NCBI GenBank assembly: GCA_020524525.2
Contig: CP129018.1
Coordinates: 1,368,115-1,432,114 of the forward strand
Direction of reading: 5' to 3'
Length of the DNA: 64,000 bases
Source: Bacillus tianshenii
GTDB lineage: Bacteria; Bacillota; Bacilli; Bacillales; Bacillaceae_N
Each line of letters starts with the position of its first letter. The first letter of the stretch is position 1. The position numbers were made by a program, and so were the translations under genes. Below, in pieces: positions 1-8,732 of this stretch. The notes beneath the pieces were generated by a model. That model had not been told where the DNA came from and searched no databases. It saw nothing but the letters and a program-made list of their open reading frames with translations.

Positions 1-75
1 GATTGGGTCCATTTTTACAGATTTTATTTTGAACTCTGTTCTGACGGACGAGACGAAACATAATGAAAAATATAA

Positions 76-95
76 GACTCTTTTTTTAAAGAGTC
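76..95. terminator. Short hairpin upstream of the leucine operon
   Basis: An 8-bp perfect stem, GACTCTTT paired with AAAGAGTC, has a 4-nt loop. On the minus strand it is followed by a T-rich stretch, and on the plus strand there is no U-tract. It may end a transcript coming from outside the window or may simply be a hairpin. The rest of 1-125 shows no open reading frame that I can support. Confidence 0.35.
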
Positions 96-125
96 AGGCA
101 TGAAAGTAACTTTTATTGAATACAA

Positions 126-139
126 TTAAAGCGCTTTCA
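126..139 (+). promoter_or_regulatory. cre site (CcpA operator) before the leucine-degradation operon
   Basis: TTAAAGCGCTTTCA differs at one position from the ideal palindrome TGAAAGCGCTTTCA. It lies 82 nt before the first start codon of the operon. CcpA binding here would repress branched-chain amino-acid catabolism when glucose is present, as is usual for Bacillus catabolic genes. The motif is seen; the regulation is inferred. Confidence 0.7.
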
Positions 140-155
140 TTTTTTAATGAAAGAA

Positions 156-177
156 ACAGACCAACTGGTCGGTCTGT
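156..177. promoter_or_regulatory. TetR-family-type palindromic operator
   Basis: ACAGACCAACTGGTCGGTCTGT is a near-perfect 22-bp inverted repeat, with outer arms ACAGACC/GGTCTGT. Its size and arm pattern are typical of TetR-family repressors of acyl-CoA metabolism (FadR/YsiA class). It sits between the cre site and the first ribosome binding site, where a repressor could block transcription. No TetR gene is in the window, so the regulator is unknown. A second, degenerate copy lies at 4690-4707. Confidence 0.6.
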
Positions 178-220
178 TTTCTAATATATCTTTTGTTTGT
201 TAATTTAAGGGGGAGAAGAA

Positions 221-1363
221 ATGAATTTTGAATTGACGAAAGAACAACAAATGATTCGTGACATGGTGCGTGATTTTGCTCAAAATGAAATCCGCCCGAA
301 AGCAGAACACTATGACAAGACAGCTGAGTTCCCAGAAGAAACATTTAAGAAAATGGCGGAGCTAGGTATGCTTGGCATTCCATTCCCTGAAGAATACGGC
401 GGTTCTGGCGGGGATACGATTTCTTACGCAATGGCTGTTGAAGAAGTCGGAAAAGCATGTGGAGGTACAGGTCTTAGCTATGCCGCTGCTGTTTCCTTAG
501 GTGCAAGCCCAATCTATTATTTTGGTACAGAGGAACAAAAGCAAAAATACCTTATTCCACTTGCACAAGGTGAAACACTCGCTTCTTTTGGTTTAACAGA
601 ACCAAATGCCGGTTCAGATGCAGGCGGTACTCAAACACGCGCAGTCCTTGATGGTGACGAATATGTCATTAACGGTGAAAAGTGCTGGATTACAAATGCA
701 AGCTATGCAAGAACAGTAACCGTAACAGCAGTAACTGGAAAAGATGAGCGCGGTAGAAATATTATTTCTGCATTTATCGTACCAACTGATTCACCTGGAT
801 TTACAATTAACAGCAACTACGAAAAGATGGGTGTCCGAGCTTCCAATACTTGTGAGTTAATTTTAGAGGATGTTCGCGTTCCGAAAGAGAATCTATTAGG
901 AGACCCGCAAAAAGGGTTTAAACAATTTTTGTATACGTTGGATGGAGGACGTATTTCAATTGGTGCACTTGCTTTAGGGATTGGGCAGGCTGCTTTTGAA
1001 CGTGCCTTAGCGTACTCGAAAGAGCGTAAACAGTTTGGTCAGCCGATTTCCAACTTCCAAGCGATTCAATTCAAGCTTGCGGATATGGCAATGGAACTTG
1101 AATTAGCACGTAATATGATTTACAAGGCTGCTTGGTTGAAAGATAATAAGAAACCGTTTACAAAAGAATCAGCCTATGCAAAGCTGTATGCTTCTGAAGC
1201 AGCGTTCCGTGCATGTAACCAAGCGATTCAAATTCATGGCGGTTATGGTTATATGAGAGAATATGAGGTTGAAAGAATGCTTCGTGATGTGAAGTTAATG
1301 GAAATTGGTGAAGGTACGTCAGAAATCCAACGACTCGTTATTTCTAGACAGCTTGGATGTTAA
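221..1363 (+). CDS. yngJ: Acyl-CoA dehydrogenase of the leucine-degradation operon (YngJ-type)
   Basis: FAD-dependent dehydrogenase of 380 aa, the usual family length. It oxidises a short or branched acyl-CoA to the 2-enoyl-CoA, presumably isovaleryl-CoA to 3-methylcrotonyl-CoA given its neighbours. The ACAD signature FGLTEPNAGSDAGGTQ lies near residues 125-140. The C-terminal GEGTSEIQR (about 363-371) carries a Glu at the catalytic position used by butyryl-CoA dehydrogenases; classical isovaleryl-CoA dehydrogenases have Ala there and place their base elsewhere. ATG at 221 follows a GGGGGAG site. It is the first gene of the operon and is preceded by cre and TetR-type sites. The gene order through 8005 is the same as yngJIHGFE of B. 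subtilis. Confidence 0.9.
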   Translation: MNFELTKEQQMIRDMVRDFAQNEIRPKAEHYDKTAEFPEETFKKMAELGMLGIPFPEEYGGSGGDTISYAMAVEEVGKACGGTGLSYAAAVSLGASPIYYFGTEEQKQKYLIPLAQGETLASFGLTEPNAGSDAGGTQTRAVLDGDEYVINGEKCWITNASYARTVTVTAVTGKDERGRNIISAFIVPTDSPGFTINSNYEKMGVRASNTCELILEDVRVPKENLLGDPQKGFKQFLYTLDGGRISIGALALGIGQAAFERALAYSKERKQFGQPISNFQAIQFKLADMAMELELARNMIYKAAWLKDNKKPFTKESAYAKLYASEAAFRACNQAIQIHGGYGYMREYEVERMLRDVKLMEIGEGTSEIQRLVISRQLGC

Positions 1364-1422
1364 CCTTAAGGTCAATCGTCTCTTGGTCACGCGCACTTTA
1401 CTATTAAAGAGGGGGACCATAC

Positions 1423-3066
1423 ATGTCAGAATTGTTAAATGTTACTGTTGGCAAGTTGCTTGAGGATGTCGCCGCTAAACAACCTGATCATGAAGCTGTC
1501 GTTTATGCAGACCAAGACCTACGCTATACGTATAAGGAATTTGATGAAGTGTGCCGTCAAACTGCACGAGGCTTGATGAGCTTAGGCCTTCAAGCTGGAG
1601 AGCATGTGGCGATTTGGTCAACAAATACGCCTGAATGGCTGACTTGCCAGTTTGCAACAGGAAAGATGGGCGCTGTGCTTGTAACAGTGAATACAAACTA
1701 TCAAGCTGCAGAGCTCGAATACTTACTGAAACAATCAGATTCATCCACGATTATCTTAATGGAGCAATTCAGAGACCATTCCTATATTGATACATTGTAT
1801 AAAGTTGTTCCAGAGCTGAAAACAGCAGAGCCTGGTAAATTACAATCAAAGAAAGTGCCAAAGCTTAAAAACGTTATTGTGCTTGGTGAAAACAGCTATC
1901 CAGGTACATATTCTTGGAACGATATCATTGCGATGAGCGACAATGTTTCAGAAGAACAGCTTGATGAACGAATGAATGGGTTAAGCCCTGATGATGTGAT
2001 TAATATGCAATATACCTCTGGAACGACTGGTTTTCCAAAAGGGGTTATGCTGACACATAATAATCTGACAAACAATGCTCTTAATATCGCAAGCTGCATG
2101 AAGTTAACAAATGAAGACCGCCTATGTATTCCTGTTCCATTCTTCCACTGCTTTGGCTGTGTACTTGGAACAATGGCGTGCGTCACAGTTGGGGCCACAA
2201 TGGTGCCTGTCCAAGAATTTAATCCAAAGCAAGTGCTTCAAACAGTCCAAGACGAAAAATGTACAGGGCTTCACGGCGTACCAACAATGTTTATCGCCGA
2301 ATTAAATGACCCTGAGTTTGAAAAATATGACCTCTCTTCATTGCGTACAGGGATTATGGCTGGTTCAAATTGCCCGATTGAAGTAATGAAAGCGGTTGTA
2401 AATAAAATGGGTGCAAATGAAATTACGATTGCTTATGGCCAAACAGAGTCTTCACCTGTTATAACGCAAACACGCACTGATGACCCGATTGAGCTTCGTG
2501 TTTCATCTGTCGGAAAAGCGTTGCCGAATGTAGAGGTAAAAATTGTTGAGCCTGGTACAAATCAAGTCGTGCCTCACGGTGTACAAGGAGAATTGTGTAC
2601 ACGAGGGTATCATGTAATGAAAGGCTATTACAATAACCCAGATGCTACTCAAGATGCCATTGATCCCGACGGCTGGCTTCATACTGGCGACTTAGCTGTT
2701 ATGGACGAAAACGGCTATTGTAAAATTACCGGCCGACTGAAAGATATGATTATCCGCGGCGGGGAAAATATCTATCCGCGTGAAATTGAAGAATTTCTCT
2801 ATCAGCATCCAAAAGTGCTTGATGTTCAAGTAGTCGGGGTTCCAGATGAGAAATATGGAGAAGAAATTATGGCTTGGCTGATTCTAAAAGAAGGAGAAAC
2901 AGCAACTGCCGAAGAAATACGTGAATACTGCAGTGGGCAAATTTCACGACATAAGATTCCACGTTATATTGAATTTACGGATCAATATCCAATGACTGCG
3001 TCAGGGAAGATTCAAAAATTCAGATTACGGGAACAATCTATGGAAATGTTAAATTTAAACGCATAA
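1423..3066 (+). CDS. yngI: AMP-forming acyl-CoA synthetase (YngI-type)
   Basis: A 547-aa ANL-superfamily ligase that activates an acid with ATP and CoA through an acyl-adenylate. The phosphate-binding loop YTSGTTGFPKGVMLTH lies near residue 200. The hinge and A8 region GRLKDMIIRGGENIYPREIE is near 440, and the catalytic-lysine motif TASGKIQKF is near the C-terminus. An AGAGGGGG site precedes the ATG. In this operon it would charge branched acids or acetoacetate for the pathway. Substrate specificity cannot be read from sequence. It is one of four acyl-CoA synthetases in the window. Confidence 0.9.
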   Translation: MSELLNVTVGKLLEDVAAKQPDHEAVVYADQDLRYTYKEFDEVCRQTARGLMSLGLQAGEHVAIWSTNTPEWLTCQFATGKMGAVLVTVNTNYQAAELEYLLKQSDSSTIILMEQFRDHSYIDTLYKVVPELKTAEPGKLQSKKVPKLKNVIVLGENSYPGTYSWNDIIAMSDNVSEEQLDERMNGLSPDDVINMQYTSGTTGFPKGVMLTHNNLTNNALNIASCMKLTNEDRLCIPVPFFHCFGCVLGTMACVTVGATMVPVQEFNPKQVLQTVQDEKCTGLHGVPTMFIAELNDPEFEKYDLSSLRTGIMAGSNCPIEVMKAVVNKMGANEITIAYGQTESSPVITQTRTDDPIELRVSSVGKALPNVEVKIVEPGTNQVVPHGVQGELCTRGYHVMKGYYNNPDATQDAIDPDGWLHTGDLAVMDENGYCKITGRLKDMIIRGGENIYPREIEEFLYQHPKVLDVQVVGVPDEKYGEEIMAWLILKEGETATAEEIREYCSGQISRHKIPRYIEFTDQYPMTASGKIQKFRLREQSMEMLNLNA

Positions 3067-3105
3067 ATACCACGTCTTGGGGGGAAAACAGAGGAGGAAG
3101 ATACT

Positions 3106-4464
3106 GTGTTTAAAAAAGTGCTTATTGCAAACAGGGGAGAAATTGCGGCAAGAATTATCAGAACATGCGAAAGATTAGGAATTCAGACAGTCGCTGTTTA
3201 TTCAGAGGCTGACGTGGACGCACCGCACGTGAAAATGGCCAATGAAGCGTATTTAATTGGGAAACCACGTGTGAATGAAAGTTATTTACAGGTTGATAAA
3301 ATCATTGAAACAGCAAAAGAAGCTGGTGCTGAAGCGGTTCATCCTGGTTATGGTTTGTTAAGTGAAAACATTGACTTTGCAAAGAAATGTGAGGAGGCAG
3401 GGCTGACATTCATCGGCCCTTCCGCTGATGTTATTGGCATGATGGGAAGTAAAATCGAAGCACGTAAAGCGATGGAAAAAGCAGGCGTCCCAATTGTTCC
3501 GGGCATTGCTAAGCCGATTGAAGATGCTGATGCAGCTGTCGAAATTGCAAAAAAAATGGGCTATCCGGTTATGCTGAAGGCTTCTTCAGGCGGAGGCGGC
3601 ATCGGGATGCAAATTGTCCGCAATGATGCTGAACTGCAGAAAGGCTTTGAAGGCAATCAAAAGCGTGCCACTATGTTTTTTGGCGACGGTGCGATGTACT
3701 TAGAGAAATACATTGAAAACCCAAGACATATTGAAATTCAAATCTTAGCAGATAAGAAAGGAAATACCGTCTACTTGTTTGAGCGAGAGTGTTCCATTCA
3801 ACGCCGTCACCAAAAGGTCATTGAAGAAGCACCTTCTCCTTTCTTAGATGAAGAAACTCGCAAGAAAATGGGTGAAGCTGCTGTAACTGCAGCGAAAGCG
3901 ATTGGGTATGAGAATGCAGGAACAATTGAGTTCTTAGTTGATGAGGATAAGAACTTCTATTTTCTTGAGATGAATACCCGTCTGCAGGTTGAACACCCGA
4001 TTACAGAACAAGTGACTGGTACAGACCTAGTCGAATTACAGCTTCGCGTTGCTTCAGGAGAAGACCTTCCTTGGCAGCAAGACGAGCTGACATTGAGTAA
4101 TCATGCGATTGAAGCGCGTATCTATGCTGAAGACCCGAAGACATTTTACCCAGCGCCTGGTCAAATCACGGCACTAGAGCTTCCGGAAGGCCCGCATATT
4201 CGACATGAATTAGCGGTTCACGGTGAATCTAAGGTAACCCCTTTCTATGATCCGATGATTGCTAAGCTCGTTATCACAGGTTCAACGCGCGATGAGGCAA
4301 TTAAACTTTTAGAAGAGGCTTTAGAAGGTTATGAAGTAACAGGTATAAAGACAAATATCCCGATGCTAAAAGATGTCGCAAAGCATGAAAAGTTTAAAGA
4401 AGGCGAGACGACAACAAATTTTGTAGAGAAATATTATCTTAAAGAACTAACACAAAAGAATTAA
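3106..4464 (+). CDS. yngH: Biotin carboxylase subunit of an acyl-CoA carboxylase (YngH/AccC-type)
   Basis: A 452-aa ATP-grasp biotin carboxylase that carboxylates biotin on the carrier protein encoded next to it, using ATP and bicarbonate. The N-terminal fold begins KVLIANRGEIAARI. The ATP-grasp glycine loop KASSGGGGIGMQIV is near residue 160. The catalytic segments ECSIQRRHQKVIEEAP and EMNTRLQVEHPITEQVTG are both intact. The start is GTG at 3106, preceded by GAGGAGGA. With the carrier (4480) and the carboxyltransferase (6476) it most likely forms a methylcrotonyl-CoA carboxylase rather than the housekeeping acetyl-CoA carboxylase, which is inferred from the HMG-CoA lyase neighbour. Confidence 0.9.
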   Translation: MFKKVLIANRGEIAARIIRTCERLGIQTVAVYSEADVDAPHVKMANEAYLIGKPRVNESYLQVDKIIETAKEAGAEAVHPGYGLLSENIDFAKKCEEAGLTFIGPSADVIGMMGSKIEARKAMEKAGVPIVPGIAKPIEDADAAVEIAKKMGYPVMLKASSGGGGIGMQIVRNDAELQKGFEGNQKRATMFFGDGAMYLEKYIENPRHIEIQILADKKGNTVYLFERECSIQRRHQKVIEEAPSPFLDEETRKKMGEAAVTAAKAIGYENAGTIEFLVDEDKNFYFLEMNTRLQVEHPITEQVTGTDLVELQLRVASGEDLPWQQDELTLSNHAIEARIYAEDPKTFYPAPGQITALELPEGPHIRHELAVHGESKVTPFYDPMIAKLVITGSTRDEAIKLLEEALEGYEVTGIKTNIPMLKDVAKHEKFKEGETTTNFVEKYYLKELTQKN

Positions 4465-4479
4465 GAGGAGGCAATGAAG

Positions 4480-4692
4480 ATGGCAGTTCTAAACTCAAAT
4501 ATGGCAGGTAACGTGTGGAAAGTCGTTGTAAATGTAGGTGACCAAGTGGAAGAAGGACAAGACATTGTAATCTTGGAATCAATGAAAATGGAAATTCCAG
4601 TGGCAGCAGAAAGTGCAGGTACTGTTCAAGAGTTGAAAGTAAATGAAGGGGACTTTGTTAACGAAGGAGACCCGATTGCGGTTATCGAATGA
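4480..4692 (+). CDS. yngHB: Biotin carboxyl carrier protein (biotinyl/lipoyl attachment domain)
   Basis: A small stand-alone biotin carrier of about 70 aa consisting only of a biotinyl domain. The modified lysine lies in ESMKMEIPV, the standard biotinylation motif, about residue 36 from this start. It shuttles carboxybiotin between the carboxylase at 3106 and the carboxyltransferase at 6476. Two ATGs are possible. AGGAGG at 4466-4471 is 8 nt before the ATG at 4480 but only 2 nt before the ATG at 4474, so 4480 is preferred. Confidence 0.9.
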   Translation: MAVLNSNMAGNVWKVVVNVGDQVEEGQDIVILESMKMEIPVAAESAGTVQELKVNEGDFVNEGDPIAVIE

Positions 4693-4707
4693 CCGACCAC
4701 TCAGTCT
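4690..4707. promoter_or_regulatory. Possible second TetR-type operator inside the operon
   Basis: TGACCGACCACTCAGTCT begins at the stop codon of the biotin carrier gene. It matches the core of the palindrome at 156-177 at 12 of 18 positions and keeps the GACC and GTCT outer bases. It lies in the 36-nt gap before the HMG-CoA lyase gene. It may be a secondary operator of the same regulator or a chance match. Confidence 0.3.
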
Positions 4708-4728
4708 AAGTTGTAAAGGAGGCTTTCG

Positions 4729-5643
4729 ATGTATTTACCAAGCAATGTAACAATCAAAGAAGTAGGACCACGAGACGGTCTTCAAAATGAAAAAGCATTC
4801 ATCTCAACAGCAGATAAAATCGAGTGGGTCAATAAGCTTTCTGAAACGGGCTTATCTTATATTGAAGTCACGTCGTTTGTCCACCCGAAATGGGTGCCAC
4901 AATTGAAAGATGCGGTTGAGGTTATGAAAAGCATTAAGCGGAAAGAAAACATTACGTATGCGGCGCTCGTTCCAAATCAAAAAGGTTTGGAACTGGCGCT
5001 TGAAGCGGATGTCGATGAAGTGTCGGTCTTCATGTCCGCAAGTGAAACGCACAATAAGAAAAATATAAATAAAACGATTGAAGAAACATTTCCTATCTTA
5101 AAAGAAGTCGTCGATGAGGCTCGCAATGCTAATAAAACAGTGAGGGGATATGTATCAACTGTTTTTGGCTGTCCTTATGAAGGGGATATATCGATCGAAA
5201 ATGTTCTTCGTGTTTCTGAGAAGCTATTTAAACTTGGAATCGGGGAGCTGTCGATTGGCGATACAATTGGTGTTGCTAATCCTAAACAAGTGGAAGAAAC
5301 ATTGCAAGCTCTTACGGCAGTTGTTCCAAAAGACAGCATTGCTGTGCATTTTCACAATACGCGTGGAACCGCGCTTGCAAATGTATTAGCTTCACTTCAA
5401 GCAGGAATTACGAAGATTGATAGTTCACTAGGAGGACTTGGTGGTTGTCCATACGCCCCAGGGGCTTCAGGAAACCTTGCAACAGATGACCTGCTTTACA
5501 TGCTTTCTGGCATGGGAATTGAGACAGGTATTGATTCAGAAAAATTGCTGGAAGCTGCGAATTTCATTCAATCTAAAATCGATAAGCCACTCTCAAGTCA
5601 TGCGCTTCAAGTCGAGCGTGCTAGCTGTGAGAGTTCCAGATAA
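4729..5643 (+). CDS. yngG: Hydroxymethylglutaryl-CoA lyase (YngG-type)
   Basis: A 304-aa TIM-barrel lyase of the HMGL-like family that cleaves HMG-CoA into acetoacetate and acetyl-CoA, the last step of leucine degradation. The N-terminal EVGPRDGLQNEK holds the metal-binding and catalytic Asp/Arg region. VHFHNTRG carries metal-ligand histidines. GGLGGCPYAPGASGN contains the reactive cysteine of the HMG-CoA lyase signature. The RBS AAAGGAGG precedes ATG 4729. This is the most diagnostic gene for assigning the operon to leucine. Confidence 0.93.
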   Translation: MYLPSNVTIKEVGPRDGLQNEKAFISTADKIEWVNKLSETGLSYIEVTSFVHPKWVPQLKDAVEVMKSIKRKENITYAALVPNQKGLELALEADVDEVSVFMSASETHNKKNINKTIEETFPILKEVVDEARNANKTVRGYVSTVFGCPYEGDISIENVLRVSEKLFKLGIGELSIGDTIGVANPKQVEETLQALTAVVPKDSIAVHFHNTRGTALANVLASLQAGITKIDSSLGGLGGCPYAPGASGNLATDDLLYMLSGMGIETGIDSEKLLEAANFIQSKIDKPLSSHALQVERASCESSR

Positions 5644-5660
5644 TTTGGGAGGACGTGTTG

Positions 5661-6441
5661 ATGAGTCAAACAGTTTTGGTCGAACGTAGTGAATATGGAG
5701 TTGTAACGATTACATTGAATCGTCCAGAAGCGGCGAATGCATTTTCAAGACAGATGCTGTACGACATGCATGAAGTGTTAACAGAGATTAAGTTTGATAG
5801 CTCTGTACGCTGTGTCATTATTACAGGGGCTGGTGAGAAAATTTTCTGTGCTGGAGCGGATTTGAAAGAACGCGCTGACATGAAAGTAGAGGTAAAGAAA
5901 ACCGTCGCGCTTATCCGCTCGACAATGGATGAAATCGAATCACTACCACAGCCGGTCATCGCCGCAATTAATGGTGCTGCATTCGGCGGAGGGCTTGAGC
6001 TGGCCCTATCCTGCGATATCCGAATTGCTTCAGATAATGCAAAAGCAGGCTTAACAGAAACATCTCTTGCGATTATCCCCAGGGGCAGGCGGTACACAAC
6101 GTCTAACACGCCTAATCGGAAAAGGAAAAGCGAAAGAATTAATCTTCACTGCAGCACGGTTGACTGCCCAAGAAGCAAAAGAATACGGCATTGTCGAGCA
6201 TGTTGTAAGTCAAGAAGAGCTGCTTCAAAAAGCCAATGAAATTGCTGATAAGATTTCCGCAAATGGCCCAATCGCAGTTCGCCAAGCAAAGCTTGCAATT
6301 GATAAAGGCGTAGAAGTTGACCTACAAACAGGCTTAAAAATTGAAGAAATGGCCTATGCTATAACGATACCAACAAAAGACCGTATAGAAGGTTTGCAAG
6401 CATTTAAAGAAAAACGAAAACCGCAATATAAAGGAGAGTAG
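5661..6441 (+). pseudogene. yngF: Enoyl-CoA hydratase (YngF-type), disrupted by a one-base frameshift
   Basis: A crotonase-family gene, presumably methylglutaconyl-CoA hydratase from its position. The N-terminal half (from ATG 5661 after GGGAGGA) ends in frame at SLAIIP. The rest, PGAGGTQRLTRLIGKG onward to 6441, is one frame over. Removing one C from the CCCC run at 6077-6080 restores AIIPGAGGTQRL and a single protein of about 259 aa, the normal family length. The oxyanion-hole segment AAINGAAFGGGLEL is intact in the first half. Both halves are otherwise well conserved, so this is either a very recent mutation or a sequencing error in a C/G homopolymer. Confidence 0.85.
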
Positions 6442-6475
6442 TGCGATGAGTACAAACATGAAGGAGGACAAGAAA

Positions 6476-8005
6476 ATGTCATTAGAACAACAATTGCAGG
6501 AGCGTATCGAGAAAATCGAAAAAGGCGGTTCAGCAAAATACCATGAAAAGAACGCAGAAAAAGGAAAAATGTTTGTACGGGAGCGCCTAGAAAAATTATT
6601 TGACGATGGTCTTAATATTGAAGATGCTTTCTTCGCCAACTGTATGTCAGATGGCTTACCTGCAGACGGTGTTGTAACAGGCATCGGAAAGGTTAACGGT
6701 CAAAAGGTTTGCGTAATGGCTAATGATTCAACTGTAAAAGCCGGCTCATGGGGTGCGCGTACAGTTGAAAAGATCATTCGTATTCAAGAAACAGCTGAAA
6801 AGCTTGAATTACCAATGCTATACTTAGTCGATTCCGCGGGAGCACGTATCACGGACCAAATTGAGATGTTTCCAGGTAGACGCGGTGCTGGCCGAATCTT
6901 CTATAACCAAGTAAAATTATCAGGAAGAGTACCTCAAATTTGTCTACTATTCGGTCCATCAGCAGCAGGAGGTGCCTATATTCCAGCTTTCTGTGATATC
7001 GTTGTCATGGTTGATGGAAATGCATCCATGTACCTTGGTTCTCCGCGTATGGCTGAAATGGTTATCGGAGAGAAGGTATCACTTGAAGAAATGGGCGGCG
7101 CAAAAATGCATTGCTCAATATCTGGGTGCGGTGATGTATTAGCAAAAGATGAGGACGAAGCTATTTCATTTGCTCGCAATTATTTATCTTATTTCCCTCA
7201 AAATTATCAATATGAAGCACCAAAAGCAGAACCGCTTCAACCAAAACAATTTGAGAAGTCGCTCTCTCAAATTATCCCAGAAAATCAAAATGCACCATTT
7301 AATATGCATGACTTAATCGAACGCCTTGTTGATGAAGATTCTTTCTGCGAAATTAAGAAACTTTTCGCTGCAGAACTTATCACAGGCTTAGCAAGAATAG
7401 ATGGAAAGCCAGTTGGAATCATCGCCAACCAGCCGCGTATGAAAGGTGGCGTCTTATTCCACGATTCAGCTGATAAAGCTGCAAAATTTATAAATCTATG
7501 TGATGCATTCAATATTCCGCTATTGTTCCTTGCTGATATTCCAGGTTTCATGATCGGCACAAGAGTTGAGAAAGCCGGCATTATTCGCCACGGTGCAAAA
7601 ATGATTTCGGCAATGAGCGAAGCAACTGTACCAAAAATTTCTGTCGTCGTTCGAAAAGCATACGGCGCAGGTCTATACGCAATGGCAGGCCCAGCATTTG
7701 AGCCAGATTGCTGCTTAGCATTACCATCAGCACAAATCGCCGTTATGGGCCCTGAAGCTGCCGTTAACGCTGTATATGCAAACAAAATCGCTGAGCTACC
7801 TGAAGAAGAACGTCAGCAATTCATCCAAGAAAAACGTGAAGAATACAAGCAAGATATCGACATTTACCGCTTAGCATCAGAACTAATCGTAGACGGCATT
7901 GTCGACCCAGACAAACTCCGCGATGAACTAATCACAAGATTCGATGCCTACATGAGCAAATACCAAGTCTTCACAGAACGCAAACACGGCGTATATCCGG
8001 TTTAA
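6476..8005 (+). CDS. yngE: Acyl-CoA carboxylase carboxyltransferase subunit (YngE-type)
   Basis: Carboxyltransferase of about 509 aa with both crotonase-like halves in one chain, as in methylcrotonyl- and propionyl-CoA carboxylase beta subunits. It transfers CO2 from carboxybiotin to the acyl-CoA. Conserved glycine-rich segments include FGPSAAGGAYIPAFCD (N half) and FLADIPGFMIGTRVE with RKAYGAGLYAMAGPAFEPD (C half). Two starts have plausible ribosome sites, ATG 6446 (AAGGAGAG) and ATG 6476 (AAGGAGG, 8 nt away). 6476 gives the length closest to the family and is preferred. It is the last gene of the operon, before a terminator. Confidence 0.9.
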   Translation: MSLEQQLQERIEKIEKGGSAKYHEKNAEKGKMFVRERLEKLFDDGLNIEDAFFANCMSDGLPADGVVTGIGKVNGQKVCVMANDSTVKAGSWGARTVEKIIRIQETAEKLELPMLYLVDSAGARITDQIEMFPGRRGAGRIFYNQVKLSGRVPQICLLFGPSAAGGAYIPAFCDIVVMVDGNASMYLGSPRMAEMVIGEKVSLEEMGGAKMHCSISGCGDVLAKDEDEAISFARNYLSYFPQNYQYEAPKAEPLQPKQFEKSLSQIIPENQNAPFNMHDLIERLVDEDSFCEIKKLFAAELITGLARIDGKPVGIIANQPRMKGGVLFHDSADKAAKFINLCDAFNIPLLFLADIPGFMIGTRVEKAGIIRHGAKMISAMSEATVPKISVVVRKAYGAGLYAMAGPAFEPDCCLALPSAQIAVMGPEAAVNAVYANKIAELPEEERQQFIQEKREEYKQDIDIYRLASELIVDGIVDPDKLRDELITRFDAYMSKYQVFTERKHGVYPV

Positions 8006-8026
8006 AGAATTAGATATAGTGGATAG

Positions 8027-8061
8027 AAACACAGGGGAATTCATTTTCTCTGTGTTTTTTT
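8027..8061 (+). terminator. Intrinsic terminator of the leucine operon
   Basis: AAACACAG pairs with CTGTGTTT, and the stem extends inward through G-U and A-U pairs to a 5-nt loop. A run of seven Ts follows at 8055-8061. Confidence 0.85.
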
Positions 8062-8500
<439 letters not shown>

Positions 8501-8694
8501 ATGTTGACGATAATCTCGGTCGGCTGCATCGGTATAGCAGCCATAAGCAAGAAGTGAAAATGTTTGACTATGTGGATAATAAGGAAGACATGTTAAAGCG
8601 GATGTTTGAAAACGATTATACGGTTATAAAAGCACTTGGCTACACATTACCTGAAGATAAGAATAAAGACGAACAAATGAAATTAACCCATTAA
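8501..8694 (+). pseudogene. Possible frameshifted small membrane-anchored protein
   Basis: ATG 8501 opens an 18-codon frame, MLTIISVGCIGIAAISKK, that looks like a hydrophobic N-terminal anchor and stops at 8557. In the next frame a coding-like stretch begins right at that point (MFDYVDNKEDMLKRMF from 8560) and runs 44 residues to TAA at 8692-8694. Joining the two by a one-base shift would give a short anchored protein of about 62 aa. I do not recognise the family, and no good ribosome site precedes 8501. It could also be the tail of a larger gene now lost. Confidence 0.35.
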
Positions 8695-8726
8695 AAAGAG
8701 AACTTCCCCCTTCAGAAAAGTTCTCT
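8693..8726 (-). terminator. Intrinsic terminator of rlmCD
   Basis: AGAGAACTT (8697-8705) and AAGTTCTCT (8718-8726) form a 9-bp stem. On the minus strand it is followed by TTTTTAA. Confidence 0.85.
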
Positions 8727-8732
8727 ACAATC

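Noticed and set aside
5666-6109. Long antisense open frame opposite the hydratase gene
   Set aside because: It has no ribosome site and its translation shows no recognisable family. It mirrors a well-conserved coding gene on the other strand.
7285-7785. Antisense open frame of 166 codons opposite the carboxyltransferase gene
   Set aside because: It is fully inside a conserved gene and lacks a ribosome site; it is a compositional shadow.
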